From: Lophium mytilinum
Lineage: Eukaryota > Ascomycota > Dothideomycetes > Mytilinidiales > Mytilinidiaceae
DNA: 64,000 nucleotides
NCBI GenBank assembly: GCA_010093605.1
Contig: MU004185.1
Coordinates: forward strand, 1,794,579-1,858,578
Direction: 5' to 3'
Shown here: one piece after another, positions 45,513 through 57,985 of the stretch
How the letters are laid out: each line of letters opens with the position of its first letter
How positions within the stretch are numbered: position 1 is the stretch's first letter
Notes under the pieces: generated by a model
Seen by the model: the letters and a program-made list of their open reading frames with translations, nothing else
The model's database searches: none
What the model was told of the DNA's origin: nothing
Program-made: the position numbers and the translations under genes

Positions 45513-47464
45513 GGTGGCACGTGAGACAAGAGCTAGAGGGGACGATATCGGCGGTGCTGGTTAGGGTTGTTTATATGAGCGGGTACTGAAAAGAAGTTTG
45601 ACACCGTGTAATAAGTTTGACACATCTCTCAAAGCTTCCGAAAAGATGAGAGAACTCGCGAGCGAATCGGGGATGGTTCTTTCGTTTGGCATGACCATGT
45701 CTCAAAAGGGGCTTTCACATCAGGCTAAGTTTTGTGGACTGCGCAAACTCAATTAGCATCGGGAAATTTGTTTCAAGCGCCTCAAGATAGTCTAGCATTT
45801 TCGTTGTATGTGCAGATTCCCACGAATGATACTTGTGATGGCCTCCTTCAACGACAAAATCGAGACATCCGACAATGTACCCCCAGACCTTTGGTAGCGC
45901 GAAGAACGCGTTCTTGTATATCACTCGTCGCAGTAGGTATAGAAGTCGATTACTTTCGGCAGGTACGGGAATATGAAGGTAGCTGTGGTGTTGCAGAATG
46001 GCCGATTGAGGCTAGTTTTCGTGCGTCTCGAAGGGCTGCGGCTCGCATAGGTACGCAGGGGGGTTGGATGTTTCTCGCTCGCCTGAACATTCCCTTCTAG
46101 AGATTTAGAAACTCCGAATCGATAGTTAATGAAGGTGAAAACCTAGTTGTTGTGTAGTGGGTATGCGTCGTAGACGGAGGTCCGCGTCGGGGGGGCTGGG
46201 ACGCGACGTGGTAGCGCTCCCTGACCTTACGAGTCTTCGATTCTTCATAATTATGAATAATCGAGGTTCAGGAACTCGTCGTGGTCTGAGAACCTTAGTT
46301 CGTAGATGGCGGAGGCGTGGCAGTGGGCGGGTTATGATCGTTGCCGCGTTGCTCGGGTTCAATCCCTCTGTTCTGCCTCACCTGTTCGAGTTGGGCTTCA
46401 AGGCATCGTTGGACTCTTATAGCTGCACCCGCTACTGTGTCGTAAGTAAATATGACGCGTAATGTTCGGGTTGTCTAGCTTACGTTCCAGTTTCCTCTTG
46501 TCCCATATGACGAGACAGTAGGATGGGTTCATGGTATTCTCGCGTGTGCGTTAAAAACCAGAGGCCCGTGCGAGTTGATATGGGGGCAGACTGAAATCAA
46601 GACTGGCTCTTCTCCGTGACAGCGCCGGTTGCTTTCGACAAACAAAACTGGTGAGGAATAGTCTCTACGCAAAATAGGTGCGCACATACAAGAGAAGAAA
46701 GAGCCTGCGCTAGCTCTAGAGGGTGAGAACGCGAAGCATGCAGATGGGGACCAAGTGTTGTCACGGTCGAGTGAGCCCTGGGCTGCACGCTGCAACTGGA
46801 ACAGTACGAACACCCCTGTGAGCCTCTTCAAGTCTCCAATAGAGGGACATCAACGCCCCAAGCTACTGGTAAGACTGTGCAATCGGATTCGAACCCCATC
46901 GTCGCAAGGTTTGTTGAACCGGCTCAACGCAGGGCTCCGCCTCACGGATGTGGGTACACCGCTTCTTTATCGACTCAGTGACCATAGTCCGGGAGCTTCA
47001 TGTTTCCTGCTCTACTTCCCCAGCATGTCTAGACAACAGGATACTTGAGGTATGGACTGGCGAATGCGTATTTTGAGAGTCCTGGAGACAGCATTCCACG
47101 AGAATAGCTCTCATAGATCTCCAAAAACGATTTTTTGGCTCCCACCGACAGCGGCAGTAGGGTTGAAGACCACATCTGTGATAGCATTCAGCATCAGGAG
47201 GGCTAGTCATGCCATTGTCGCTGTTCCTCCGTGTATGAAAGGTGGCGTGCCGTGACGACTTGAACGTGTGGAAGGTTGCGGTCCGAGCGATCCTAGCCAG
47301 GAGTGTTCGGCTAGAGCCAAAGAGCCACCACATTTTGCTGCCTGATTGCCTTCAAAACGGGGCGAAGCGGTCGCCAGAGCGACCTCTAGCTCCGGTAAGG
47401 CTGAAGAACGACCTCCACCCTCTGATGAAATCTAGTCGGAAGGTCCAAAGGGGGTGTGTCATTG
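45513..47464. other. Gene-poor stretch
   Basis: About 1.95 kb without a supportable complete gene. It contains a coding-like minus-strand fragment at 45715-45924 (listed separately) and short repeats of AAGTTTGACAC near 45594 and 45613. At 46889 there is a sequence resembling a tRNA T-arm that does not fold (see rejected items). Confidence 0.5.
45715..45924 (-). pseudogene. Orphan coding-like fragment
   Basis: A 69-codon open frame on the minus strand reads like real protein (YKNAFFALPKVWGYIVGC, then EALETNFPMLIEFAQ), with plausible amino-acid composition. There is no ATG; the frame begins at GTG after about three further sense codons. I found no convincing exon on either side. It is best described as a gene fragment or an exon of an unrecognised gene. 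Family not recognised. Confidence 0.25.
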
Positions 47465-48481
47465 TCACCCGGAACCTTTTATGATGCCATTATTTATCCC
47501 GCTCATTATCAAGGGAGCGACGACAGCCATAAACCTAGAAAGACTTTAGTTCATGGTTGAATGGGATGTGATATCGGACTCACCCAGTGATGACAGTAAT
47601 TAAGGAGAGGGACGTTGGGTCCCCAATAACCAAGCCCACACAACCAGCAAACCCCAAGAACCAAGCTGCGGCAACCTCGAACCTGGTAATAACTCTTTCA
47701 CAGTGGCATAATGAATAAAGACAGAGAAGATTCACCATGACAGTGATAACAAGAACGAGAAGTCTTCCAAGAGACAAAAGGAGATTGCCATCCACAATGG
47801 AAAAGCCGTTTGGGTCTGCAGCCTTGGGCCGAAAGGGATTCATCTGGTGAAACATCGGAGCCAAAACGTCAGCCACAAGTTTGCTGATGATTGTCTGTCC
47901 TGGGTCAGGGTGCAGAGCCAAGAGATCTTCGGCAATCCCATCGTGGTCCGAAGTAGATCCCCAGTTGCACGCATCCGGTCCGACGAGAGACCGGCCGCAC
48001 TTCTCGTCAAAGTATCTCTGAAATGACCTAAGCTGAGAACCATTCACTACTCTAGGGTACATGGCCCTGTGCAGGAGAATAGACTTCTCTGAGGGGTAAA
48101 AATCAGCGCTAGGACATGAGAGCCAAAAGTGTAACCCAACTTACGATAAGTCTTCAATTTCTCGCGGAGTTTTTCTACAAGTTTCTCTTGCTCGCCTTTC
48201 GAATCTCTCAGTTGGATCCAATTTGCTGCATAATCTTTCCCTTCCGAAGTGTTGGAATCTGCAAGCTGGAGCTCGTGAAGTCTTCTCTCCAGGTCCTCGA
48301 TATCAGTTTGTAGGTAGAGAATGAGAAGCATCGAATCAGATTGGAAACTCCGGACGTGGGCGGCTTGAGGCGCAGTTATAGCCATAAAGCGCGCCACATC
48401 GGGGTACCCTTGTATGTGCTTTTGAGCGAAGTCCGCGCTTGCCGCCCCAATTCGCTCAATACCCGATGGAGCGTTAGCCAT
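47465..48481 (-). CDS. DUF6594-domain membrane protein A
   Basis: Three exons on the minus strand (48481-48145, 48088-47584, 47534-47465) give 303 residues. The ATG at 48481 (MANAPSG) is used; the longer frame upstream opens only with GTG. The N-terminal part has the family start GYPDVARFM, then FQSDSMLLILYLQTDIEDLE, the helical membrane-distal region of DUF6594. A hydrophobic C-terminus with three membrane segments follows. The third segment is completed only by the last 70-nt exon (donor GTGAGT, acceptor TTCTAG), reading GFMAVVAPLIMSGI. Without it the protein would stop after ITG. DUF6594 proteins are common in fungal accessory regions and have no established role to my knowledge. Confidence 0.82.
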
Positions 48482-51400
48482 ATTCGCAGGCAGGAAATAC
48501 CACAAGAATGGATTTTTTGTGCTAGGCAATTTCTTGAAGAAAAAACTGAGGCTAAGAGCTATCAGTAATCCTATCAGATGCACTTCGTGTAATGACTTTA
48601 TATTCACTCGGGAGACTGGACATTTTGAGGCTCAAAAGTCAGCACACCACCATCTTCGAAACAACGCAACAATGCAGCAACAAGGCAGCTGAGTGAAACC
48701 AGAGCGCCTACTGAATGTTCGGTAGTGAAGGAAAATGCAAGAGGAAGCAAAAATAGCTGTGTTGAGTCCTGGAATGTTTGGATCATCCTCTTCCTTCGCT
48801 CCTATCACAGACGGAGAAGGGTCGATAACCACGCTATCGGCATTAACAGATCACGAGGATTGGGCACACTCTCATCTCACCGGTTGCCTTGTGAGGCTCT
48901 TGGAGAGCAGGATAAGCGCTGTCAATACGTTATCGGGTCAAACTCCGAGAACGAGTTACGAGCACCTATCACATACCGTCGAATGAGGCAGAAAGACGAA
49001 GAGTCATGTTTCGTGCGGCACAGTACGCACACATGGTGAGGCTCCTGAGACTAAAAAAGAATGAGATGTGTGGCTGCTATTCTTGAGCGTCGGCAAGGTC
49101 GTGAATTGCATAGTCTCCACCTATCGTGACCCTCCAACGGGCATCGCAAGGGTAAGTATGGGGATGGGGCGGCGCGAGCCGCGCAGGAGGGCATCTTTGC
49201 ATGCTAGGCTGCATAAGGGATGTTTGTTGTATGGGTTGCTGATGGAATGGTGTGTTGCAATGACGACCTCGGGACAGTTCGCAGGGACGAAAGGATCTCC
49301 GGCGGCTTTGGCGAGATCTACTCCTCAAGAAATCGTCGCCACCGTCGCCAATGTCGACAACGAATATGGACAAGACACGTATGAGGCTCTCGACCGGGTG
49401 CGCCAGTGAACCGTGGGAGTTAGATGGAGATGTTGGGAGGAAGGCTGATGGATGCGCCCTTTAGGAGACTCGTTCTCGATAGCTTAAGACTGTCGTTTCC
49501 TCTAAAATAACAACAAGAAATAGAGGAAATGTCTTAGAAAGTCGCGTCGGAGGAAAAGCCACCAACATTTTAGGCACACCCCAGAAAGGCGCGAAGATTG
49601 GTGCTCTTGTTCCACGGCATGGACGATACCTAGCGTATTGAAACCGAGCAATCATAGTTCAAAGCAAGCGAGTAACGATAACGTGTAACCTTCAGGCAAG
49701 CTCAGGGGGAAAGGTACCTTCGCCTGAGAGATGAAGCTGACAAGGCACGCTGGAGTTCACTCAGACGCTCACCAAGGCATACAGAAACGCTTTTGCGGCA
49801 AGCCCACTGTTCAAAGTCATGCCCACGAAGACGAACACCAGGCTTCTGTAGCGATTCTAATTGACCGAGCAGAAGCTGAGAAGGTGTCTAATCTTTTCTG
49901 ACACTCTCTGATCAAAGACCAGCGATGAGCTAGGCAAGTAATCGAAGCATTTAGAGGTCACTGTGCCACATTTCCATCAGTTGTTCAGCTTTCAACGCTG
50001 CACACATTCTCGCATAAACCCAACGCGATGCTGATGCAAGTGCTGCTTCATTAGATACACTCTAGGGTTCCAAAGCCCTCATTGTCCTGCTGAGAGACAT
50101 CGAACTTCCTTCCTCACCCATCCGGGCCCTCCGCAATCCCTCGATGTAGCGACGATAAGCTGCCACACTGCGAGCTGTTATCCACGCTGAATTTAGCAAA
50201 GCATGCGCCTTCGCACATGTAAAAGGTCAACAGCGAGTGCTGCTCGGGCATAGAGCGTGGGTCATCCGAGCGGCGATAGAGGCTGGCACAGGATCGCTAT
50301 GGTGTGGGCTATCGAGCTTGAAGCTGGCTTAGAATATCCGAGAGACCATACATTGCGGATCCTGCGCTTCGTGTGCTTGTCTTGGGAGCTGTGGAGGTTG
50401 CAATGGTGTCTTGTAAGGAGAGTGTCGCGGCCAAAGATGAGATGGCGACGGAGGAATGAGCCGGAAGCTCGTCAAGTTAGGTTCTATTGGTTAAGTTTAG
50501 GCACATGTCCTAGTCAATTTCATGATGTGCTCTGAAACGAACTGTGCTTGAAATGGGGTGCCGTGTTGAAAGTGGTCGTACCTCTGTCCATCGTAATCAT
50601 AGTTTGAGAGGCAGTGAATGTCTCCGATCGAGCCTCATCGACTTCATCACCTCTGATGCCCGCGATATGCCTCGGGCACGAATAGAAATGAATTCCATGC
50701 ATACTCTTTGCTGATAAGAGGCACTCAGCCGCCCATGTGGCTTCCCGAAGCAGTACACCCCCTGACTTTTCCTCCCCTTCAAACTTGAGTCACCTCGACG
50801 ACGCACAATGCTAGACGCCGCATATGTTGGTGGTGGCAATATCTGAACTGCACCTTCGTATGGCTAGGCTCTATCCCTCGTTCTATCTTGAGGCTAACTG
50901 GGAGTGTTGCCTGACGACGAATGCCTCCCAGCTACCTCAATTCAGCCACGATCAATTGCGCAGCCTTCCATCACCTTCTCTACTGATAATGGTGGGCCTA
51001 CGTGGACCAATCTACGCGGCGCATGTCTTAGGCCTTACGGTTGAGCGAGCCAAGGTGAGGTAGCCGCGAGACCCGACCCCGGCATTTCGCTGTCCCCGAT
51101 TTTCTGCTTGCGCAACCCACAGTAACGCTTACGCAGTTAGACATGTGCCCAGTCGTCAGGCGAACGGCCCGTACCGCTTCGAATGCCTTATGGAGTGTGC
51201 TCCGTCCAAGGGAGGGTGGGGACTGGTGGCCATCGACTGCTCTCGACACCGCTACCCCAACACCCGGTCGGTCTGCTATCTCTGAGTGTGCTTCAGAGCC
51301 TCATCGTGTCCTTTCGCTGTGCCGCATACCTACAGTAGGCATACTCAAGCTCGCCCAAGGTGTGCTGCGATTCGAGCCACGGAGCCGCTTTGGGGAGCTA

Positions 51401-51860
51401 CCATGCGCTGGATCGCAGGACTAATGTGCCTAGAAGACGCGCAATAGTACCGGTGAGATATAGAGAAGAGTTAGTGGTCGGATGAGCGGTTGCCGTGGCT
51501 GATCTTACGATGCGTCGTTGTTCTCGTGCGTTGCAGCTGCCCAATTCTTGACGATGAGAGGACCAAGTAGGCAAATTGAACACTAGCGGAGCTATTATCC
51601 CGGAAACGAGTCGCGCCCGGTACTCTCTCTGCCTTACGATGCAAATGGCTATAGGAATTGCGAGGTTGACAAGCTGGGCTTCTTGGTTGCGAGGGCGAGA
51701 AACAGTAGGTGGTTGCATATAAAAACCGGGCGCCGTCTGACCATATTCTCACTTTATTTTCTTTCGCCATACCATCGTTCTAGAAACAACTTTGCCAGGA
51801 TTTGTGCCTTGAGAACATTGAGACTTGTTGGGTTGCGCGCCCCTCCAATAATCTGCCAGT
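48482..51860. other. Gene-poor stretch between the two DUF6594 genes
   Basis: About 3.4 kb of average base composition. Short open frames occur in all six frames, but none has a recognisable motif, codon bias or matching splice structure. I see no repeats longer than about 15 bp, no tRNA and no transposon ends. It includes the promoters of both divergent DUF6594 genes. Confidence 0.5.
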
Positions 51861-52848
51861 ATGCAGCCTCGGCTCTCCCTGGCCCATCCCCGGTTCTCAA
51901 AACTCCACGAACATCTTGCGACATGTCCGGAAAGCATGGTATTACCTCGTTATGGAAAGCTCTCGACTGAAATAATATATGAAATTATTGATGATTTCGA
52001 CGAGAAATGCAAGGAATTCGAAGAAGCGAGGGACCAGCTGGAGGAGTTCCGCCGTCGGGTGGTGCATGTGAGCAGTGCCGCGAACCCGGAGGCCCAGATC
52101 CAAGCTACCGAGAAGGAAATGAAAGAGATCGAGTCCAAGCTCAAAAGGCTCAAGACTGAACGGCGGGACCTCTGGTTCATGTATCGTAAGTTTCCAGACT
52201 CGAGCAGATCCCCAGCCGTTCCCAGTCGAACGACGCTAAGGATGATACCTAGACAACGCGCTCGATAGCTATGGAAAGACCGCCGCATTGCCAGATCCAA
52301 TCAAGTTCAATCACGGAAACTTCCACGAGGAGGTAAATAACTGTGATCCGGATGCAGAGATCCATTCGGTGTATGGCTCACTTGGAAGCATAATTGACCG
52401 GGATCTCTGTACCCTCAAAGGATATCCACCCATGGACCCCTTCTCCAACTTGATCATCTTTCATATTCTTGATCGACTAAGTAAGAGCAAGCGCTTCCAA
52501 CGCTTCTTCAAGGACAAGTCTACTCAGAAGCTGGGGGTGGTGGCTGGGGTCGTCACTAAAGCAACTCACGTAATCAATAGCATCCTTCTGCCCCTCTTTC
52601 TCGCAGGTTCTATAATCGGACTCTTCTTCGTCGAATCTATGATAGCTCGACTTGCTGTTATTGTTGCGTTGCTTTTGGTGTTCTCCTTCGCGGCGATATT
52701 CTTCGTGAGATCGGGTCGGAACGACATGGTCATCTTTATGTCGGCGTAGGTCTTGGCAAGCTAGAATGCCTCATGCATATGGCTAACATGAAGCAGATAT
52801 GCGGCTGTATTGGTAGTCTTCGTGAGCGGCAATGTGTCGTCTCATTGA
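51861..52848 (+). CDS. DUF6594-domain membrane protein B
   Basis: Three exons (51861-52185, 52253-52745, 52797-52848) give 289 residues. ATG at 51861. The N-terminal half is strongly charged and coiled-coil-like (EFEEARDQLEEFRRR, then KEMKEIESKLKRLKTERRD). After the splice come a polar region and membrane segments (INSILLPLFLAGSIIGLFF and RLAVIVALLLVFSFAAIFF). The final 52-nt exon (donor GTAGGT, branch CTAAC, acceptor AAGCAG) adds YAAVLVVFVSGN, which matches the canonical C-terminal helix of DUF6594 (AYAAVLVVFVG). This strongly supports the third exon; reading on without splicing would stop after SA. It is only distantly similar to protein A. Function unknown. Confidence 0.85.
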
Positions 52849-55800
52849 AAAGAGCAATCAAGCATCATAGAGATGAGGTTGAAGGAATTTCCGCGAGTAA
52901 GTCTAGCCTCCAGGCTCCCGTCCACACCGCCTCCCCCCCCCTGGTCCCCGGTCCATCTCCGACAGCCTCAAAACCATGGCCAAGCATTCCACGTGACCCC
53001 CCCTAAGATGATGGGAAGGGGCTGATGATATGACAGCATAAAAGATCGCCAGTGGCGCTTGACGACACACGAGTAGCCGAATAATCCAATTTTGAGGGCA
53101 CAAAATGGCAGTCCTTTCTTTCAGGTCCAGAACAACCTAGAGCAGTACAAACAAAAAGGATAGAATCTACGATCAGGTCTCCTGCGCTTCCTGTCATGTG
53201 TCCCGGCCTCACTTAACGCTGCGGGCGTCGAGGCCCGTCCTATTTGACCCCAGTCCAGCGAGACAGGAAACGAACCGTGCTATGGTGTCGCACCGCACCT
53301 CTACGCCGAGGCCTTCAAACACCAGAAGGTAAGATTGAGGAATGATGATGATGGCTTGACTTGATTCACCGTGTGGTCAAACCTTGGAAGGGGCTTGTAA
53401 AGAGGCTGGCTTGCCAGTCTCGCCCCGTTTCTATGGTGCAGACCGCAGCGGAGACTCTAACCTCCCCCTTCGCACACAGCAGCCTCCCTAACACACTCAA
53501 AGCGCGTCCTCGCTCACCTGGACCCCTCTCCGCGCCCACGATATCAAGGTGCATCTATTCGTTTCGAGGGCTCTTCCCAAAGAAGCATTTAGATATCGAT
53601 TTGATTCCCCCGTACACATTGCAACTCCCTCCTGATCAACACGGTTCTCTGGTCCGCGGAACCCTTCTCTAGTTACTTTCATGGCCATGGCCTCAGGCCG
53701 GGCAGTCTTCATCCCATTCTCCCGATGGCACCACAAGCCTACACGTATGGCTCGCCCTCATCGTGTCCCTTGTCACATAGCACTAATACAAACCACTTTA
53801 TAGCCCAGAGGAACTCGGAGGATGCCCAGAAGGAGCGGTCGCGTCCTGGAGACTTGCCAGATCATACATATTCCCCTCAAGGCAATACTGCGGACGGTTC
53901 GCAAATGACAACCAAGCGCGCAGACGGCAATACAACTTCTCCGTCCGATGAGCATAAGATCAACGTCTCTCCTAAAAGATGCTCCACCGCAGCCCCCTAG
54001 ATCCCAGCCTAATGTCAACCGACGCGACTTTCACGTCAACAAACGCACTTTGAGTTACGGCACTATCCTCTCGACGATAGCGATTGATTTCGATCATGCT
54101 TCGCTCCCGTGGAAGCTTTTGTCTTTGCTACCCTGAGCTACTATCGACAGTCAAGCTGCCCTGGTCCCTCCTCTAGCCCCATTGTGTCGCCCCACACAAG
54201 TATCCAGGATCACCATGCCGCAACGTCTATCCTTAGCTTCATCACAACACAACATTGTATTTGATATGGAAAGGTCCGCTATCATGGAGGCCGATTGGAT
54301 CATCCCGTCGGCGGTTCTGATAGTCGATCTGGGACATCGAGTTAGCAGGTTCTGGCATATTGGATGAAGGTGGACACTTGTTACTTGGACTTACCTATTC
54401 GTTCATAGAGTAAAGACAGTTCACAGACTCGTATCATCTCAAATACTCTTGCCGACTTGAAGGTGTGCTAGAACGGAAGGAAACGCGATATTCGTCTTTG
54501 TACTAATTCTCCGACCGCAGCAAACAGGGATACACGGCTCCTCCACTGATTTCAGAGAAGGTTATGATACCAGGTTAGACTATCTCAGATGCAGGCTGAT
54601 TGTCGCGTTACGGACTCATCTAGAAGGCTATGCTGCCAGCCACCGCAGACTACCTATCACGCTATCAGCTATTACCCCAACGGAAGCAAAGAGCGGTCAT
54701 AAAACTCTAGAGCCAGAGTGCGAAAATAGAGAGCAAGGTCAGCGTCCAAGTAAGCAGCCTCATCCATTCGATGTTCATGCACTAGCCTTCCTGGTTGCTT
54801 TCCCCTGCCACCGTTCATGGACCCATCTTCGATCTACTCGCTCTCACGACACAGTAGACATGTTTCATCATTGTCGGTCCGTACCGAGCGGACTTCTTGC
54901 TCCGACACAAGCCAATCAAAACTGTTGTTCGTCGTCTAGAAATGAACGCTAATCAATTCGCCTAGGATGCGTCCAGAAGGAACAGCAAGCCCACATCACC
55001 CCTGCAGAAGAATTCGAGAGTTGAGCAGCTTAAAGTGTACGGCCCTGCATTTCCGGGAAGCCGAGACATGACTACGCCAAAACCCATCGAAATACGAAAT
55101 CTGCTGGACCCTCAACCTCCCAGCAAACATACGGCAACCCGGCACCCTCGGAGCGACACTACGATTAATCCCACCATCGCCGATAACTGCTATCTCCTAT
55201 TTCGCGTAGGCTTAGAAAGACAACATCCTAGCTATTCCCACGACACAACCCCTCGACTTAGCATATGGTGCCACGAACGCTAGTACGTCTGTAGGGGCTG
55301 CTAAACCCTCTCTCGTTCGTTCGACTTAGCACACAAACAACGCACTGACAAGACTTGTCTATGATGCGAGCGCATATGCAGAGTAAAGAAGGGGAAGCGG
55401 AGCGGCTTCTCAGAATGAAAAAAAAACACACAAGACGCTAGTGAGACGCGTACCCCGGAGCAGGCTCCTGATCTCTCGTTTCAGAGACCAGCCTCTGTTG
55501 TCGATATGCTCCGCTCTAAGGAACTGCATTGAAAACCTGTTGCCGGCACCAGTGCTTACGCTCCGAGACATACTCGTGGTTCGAATACCCCATACTCGGA
55601 GGGAGATATAGCAAAGTAAATGGGATCCTTCCACGCGTCTTGAGACAGTGAGAGGCATTCGAGATTCTATCGTGGAGTCATCTGCACGATCAGCGAACAA
55701 CATACTGCCTGTGGAGACAACAGCAGTATTGTTAATAGCAATGAACTCTCGAAGCCGAATGGTTGGTTGCCGGCGATGAATGATGGACCGACAACTCAGG

Positions 55801-55986
55801 AGAGAAAGCCTCCCGTCCAATCGGTTGCCGTGCAATCAGCATTCGTTATACCTTCTCTAGACGTCTTTTACGTGCCTACGCGCCTAGGAACAAGCCAAAA
55901 CAGTCAAAACCTCACCTTATCACGGCCTCTCCGCATCAAACCTGGCCCCCCAACATCGCCGCCGCACAGGGTTGCTATCCAACCAA
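52849..55986. other. Gene-poor flank of the AT-rich block
   Basis: About 3.1 kb of normal GC content with no supportable gene. Open frames are short, lack motifs and overlap on both strands. The last hundred bases become C/A-rich with CCAACC repeats just before the compositional boundary. Confidence 0.5.
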
Positions 55987-56017
55987 CCAACCAATCTGAG
56001 CGACTCAGATTGGTTGG
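55987..56017. repeat. Perfect 14-bp hairpin at the AT-block boundary
   Basis: Arms 55987-56000 and 56004-56017 are perfect inverse complements with a 3-nt loop (CGA). CCAACCAATCTGAG forms the left arm. The similarity continues outward with a 1-nt shift (CCAA on the left, TTGG on the right). About 20 bp further, normal-GC sequence turns into RIP-type AT-rich sequence. It could be the fused terminal repeat of an element or a recombination scar. Confidence 0.8.
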
Positions 56018-57062
56018 ATTGGCGTATTAGTCAGCGAGAGGTTAAATTAGTTGGTTGGTTGGCCCAATATTAGCCAATTGCTAATTAGTTAGCTAATTAG
56101 TGTAGTTAATATATAGTAGTAATACTTAGTATAGTATTAAGTTAAAAACTATTAATTTACCTACTATTAATCTTTACTTTAACTTAATATATTATTATAT
56201 ATCTACTTTAATTACTATTCTCTTATAAGCCCGCCGTTTAGTATATTAATAAAACCTTCTCTCTTCTATAAAGATAGTAAGATTATTACTTCTATAATAT
56301 TAATACCTAGTATAGATCTATTTAGAGTCTATAGTAGGCCTATTTAATTAAAGTTATATTTATTACTAGTACTTATTACTAGAATAGATAATAGATTAAG
56401 AGCTATATAGATAAGGTAAGGGTATTTAGAAAGTCTTAATATTTAATACTTAATTAGATTAGTTATATAGCGGTTTTTAGTATATATACTATAGGCTAAC
56501 TATTAAGTATACTTATTCTCTCTAGTAGCTTATAATACTATACTTATAGTAGTAAAGAATATTATAAAGAAGTTATTCTTATTAAGGGCTAATACTTTCT
56601 TCTACTATTATACTATACTAAGTTTAATAGCGCGGTGCTTATATTTTAAGTTTTATAGCCGCTATACTCTATTCTTTACTTCTTTAATTTAATTTACCTT
56701 ACTAATTTAATACTTCTCTATAAAGTTCTACTTATATACTAAATAAAGTACTATAGCTATAATATAGGTAGATAAATAGTTAGTAAGATTATAGTACTTA
56801 TTAAGTTTAGTCTAGGTAAGGTTAATATTATACTTAAAGTACTTCTCTAGATAGTAAGTATATAAGACCTTAAACTTTTTAAAATAGAAAAAAAGATTCT
56901 TATATATAGATAGAACCTTTTAAAGAGAACCTTTTTTTTCTTAAAAGATTCTACCTTCTAGATACTTTATAGCTATTTTAAAGAGCTTTAAAAGCTATAG
57001 ATACTCTATAATTACTATCTAGTTTTTATTTATAAGAGTATTCTTTATAATAGCCGGCTACT
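56018..57062. mobile_element. RIP-degraded AT-rich sequence, element unidentified
   Basis: From about 56040 the sequence becomes extremely AT-rich, TpA-rich and nearly free of CpA and TpG, the mark of repeat-induced point mutation. No protein motif can be read in it. It lies outside the LTR marked at 57063, so it is either a different element or an older flank. Confidence 0.6.
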
Positions 57063-57137
57063 TATAATAGGTTATCTCTTCTATACTTTATAAGTACTTA
57101 TATAAGGTAGAGTATAGTTTAAGTCTTTATAGGGGTG
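57063..57137 (-). repeat. LTR segment, left copy (3' LTR of the minus-strand element)
   Basis: These 75 bp, starting TATAATAGGTTATCTC, are identical to 63926-64000. Sequence to the left of both differs, so 57063 is the outer edge of the left LTR. The inner end of the LTR cannot be set because the right copy is cut by the window end. TATA at the edge fits a RIP-mutated TGTA. Confidence 0.75.
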
Positions 57138-57985
57138 TAATATTATTTAGAATAGAAGGTAAATTAATCTTAGATATAAGATAGAGTTACTTATTAGTAG
57201 GTATAAGTTACTAATATTAAGTTAAATATAAGGTTTCTATTTATAAGAATAAGTATACTTAAATATAAAAGCTAACTTCTAAGAAATCTATAGCTTAGTT
57301 TAGATTAGTTAGCTTACTCTCTAATCCTGCTAATCTATAGCTTACTTGCCCCTTTCTTAGATTACTCTCTAATTCTACTAATTCTACTAATTTATTATAT
57401 AATCCCCTATCTTATAACTTTATAGCTAGATAGGGGAATCTAGTATATTAAGGTATTAGATTCTTATACCCCTAGGTCTAGTATATAGATTATATATAAC
57501 TAATTTAATCTACTTACTTACTTTCTTAAATACTATAGTAATTAAGTTATTAGTATTATAGATTATAATACTTACTTTCTCTTTTAAGGCTTTTAGCCTA
57601 AAAGTACTTCTATAGTAGGGTCTTAGATAAATAGCTAGTAATACTCTAAGTACTTAGGTATTATTATACCCTTCTATTTCTTCTTTTACTATACCTAAGG
57701 TTTTAAAATCTACTAAGTCCTTATAGCGTAATCTTCTATCTAATTACTCTATAAAATTTAGAACTAAGATGCTATTATATTCTTAGTATTAAAATAAAGG
57801 GTTAATCTATAAGGTATTAGAGGGGAATACTTACTATAGTAGCTATATTAAGTTAAGTAGTATATATAATATCTTTAGTATTAGTACTTCTACCTATAAG
57901 TTAGTATAGTCTACTATTATATCTATTAGCTACCTATTCTAGTTAGTTAAGGTAAATATTAGTTCCTGCTAACTCTATAGTAGCG

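Noticed and set aside
44361-45924. Joining the fragment at 45715-45924 to the disordered-protein gene as its first exon
   Set aside because: No donor/acceptor pair in phase, a stop directly after the fragment, and no similarity in composition.
46880-46910. GGATTCGAACC resembling the T-arm of a minus-strand tRNA
   Set aside because: Only two of the five T-stem pairs form, and no acceptor, D-arm or anticodon stem can be placed around it.
48482-51860. Several short frames that could be small secreted proteins
   Set aside because: No convincing signal peptide with cysteine spacing, and several of the frames open without ATG.
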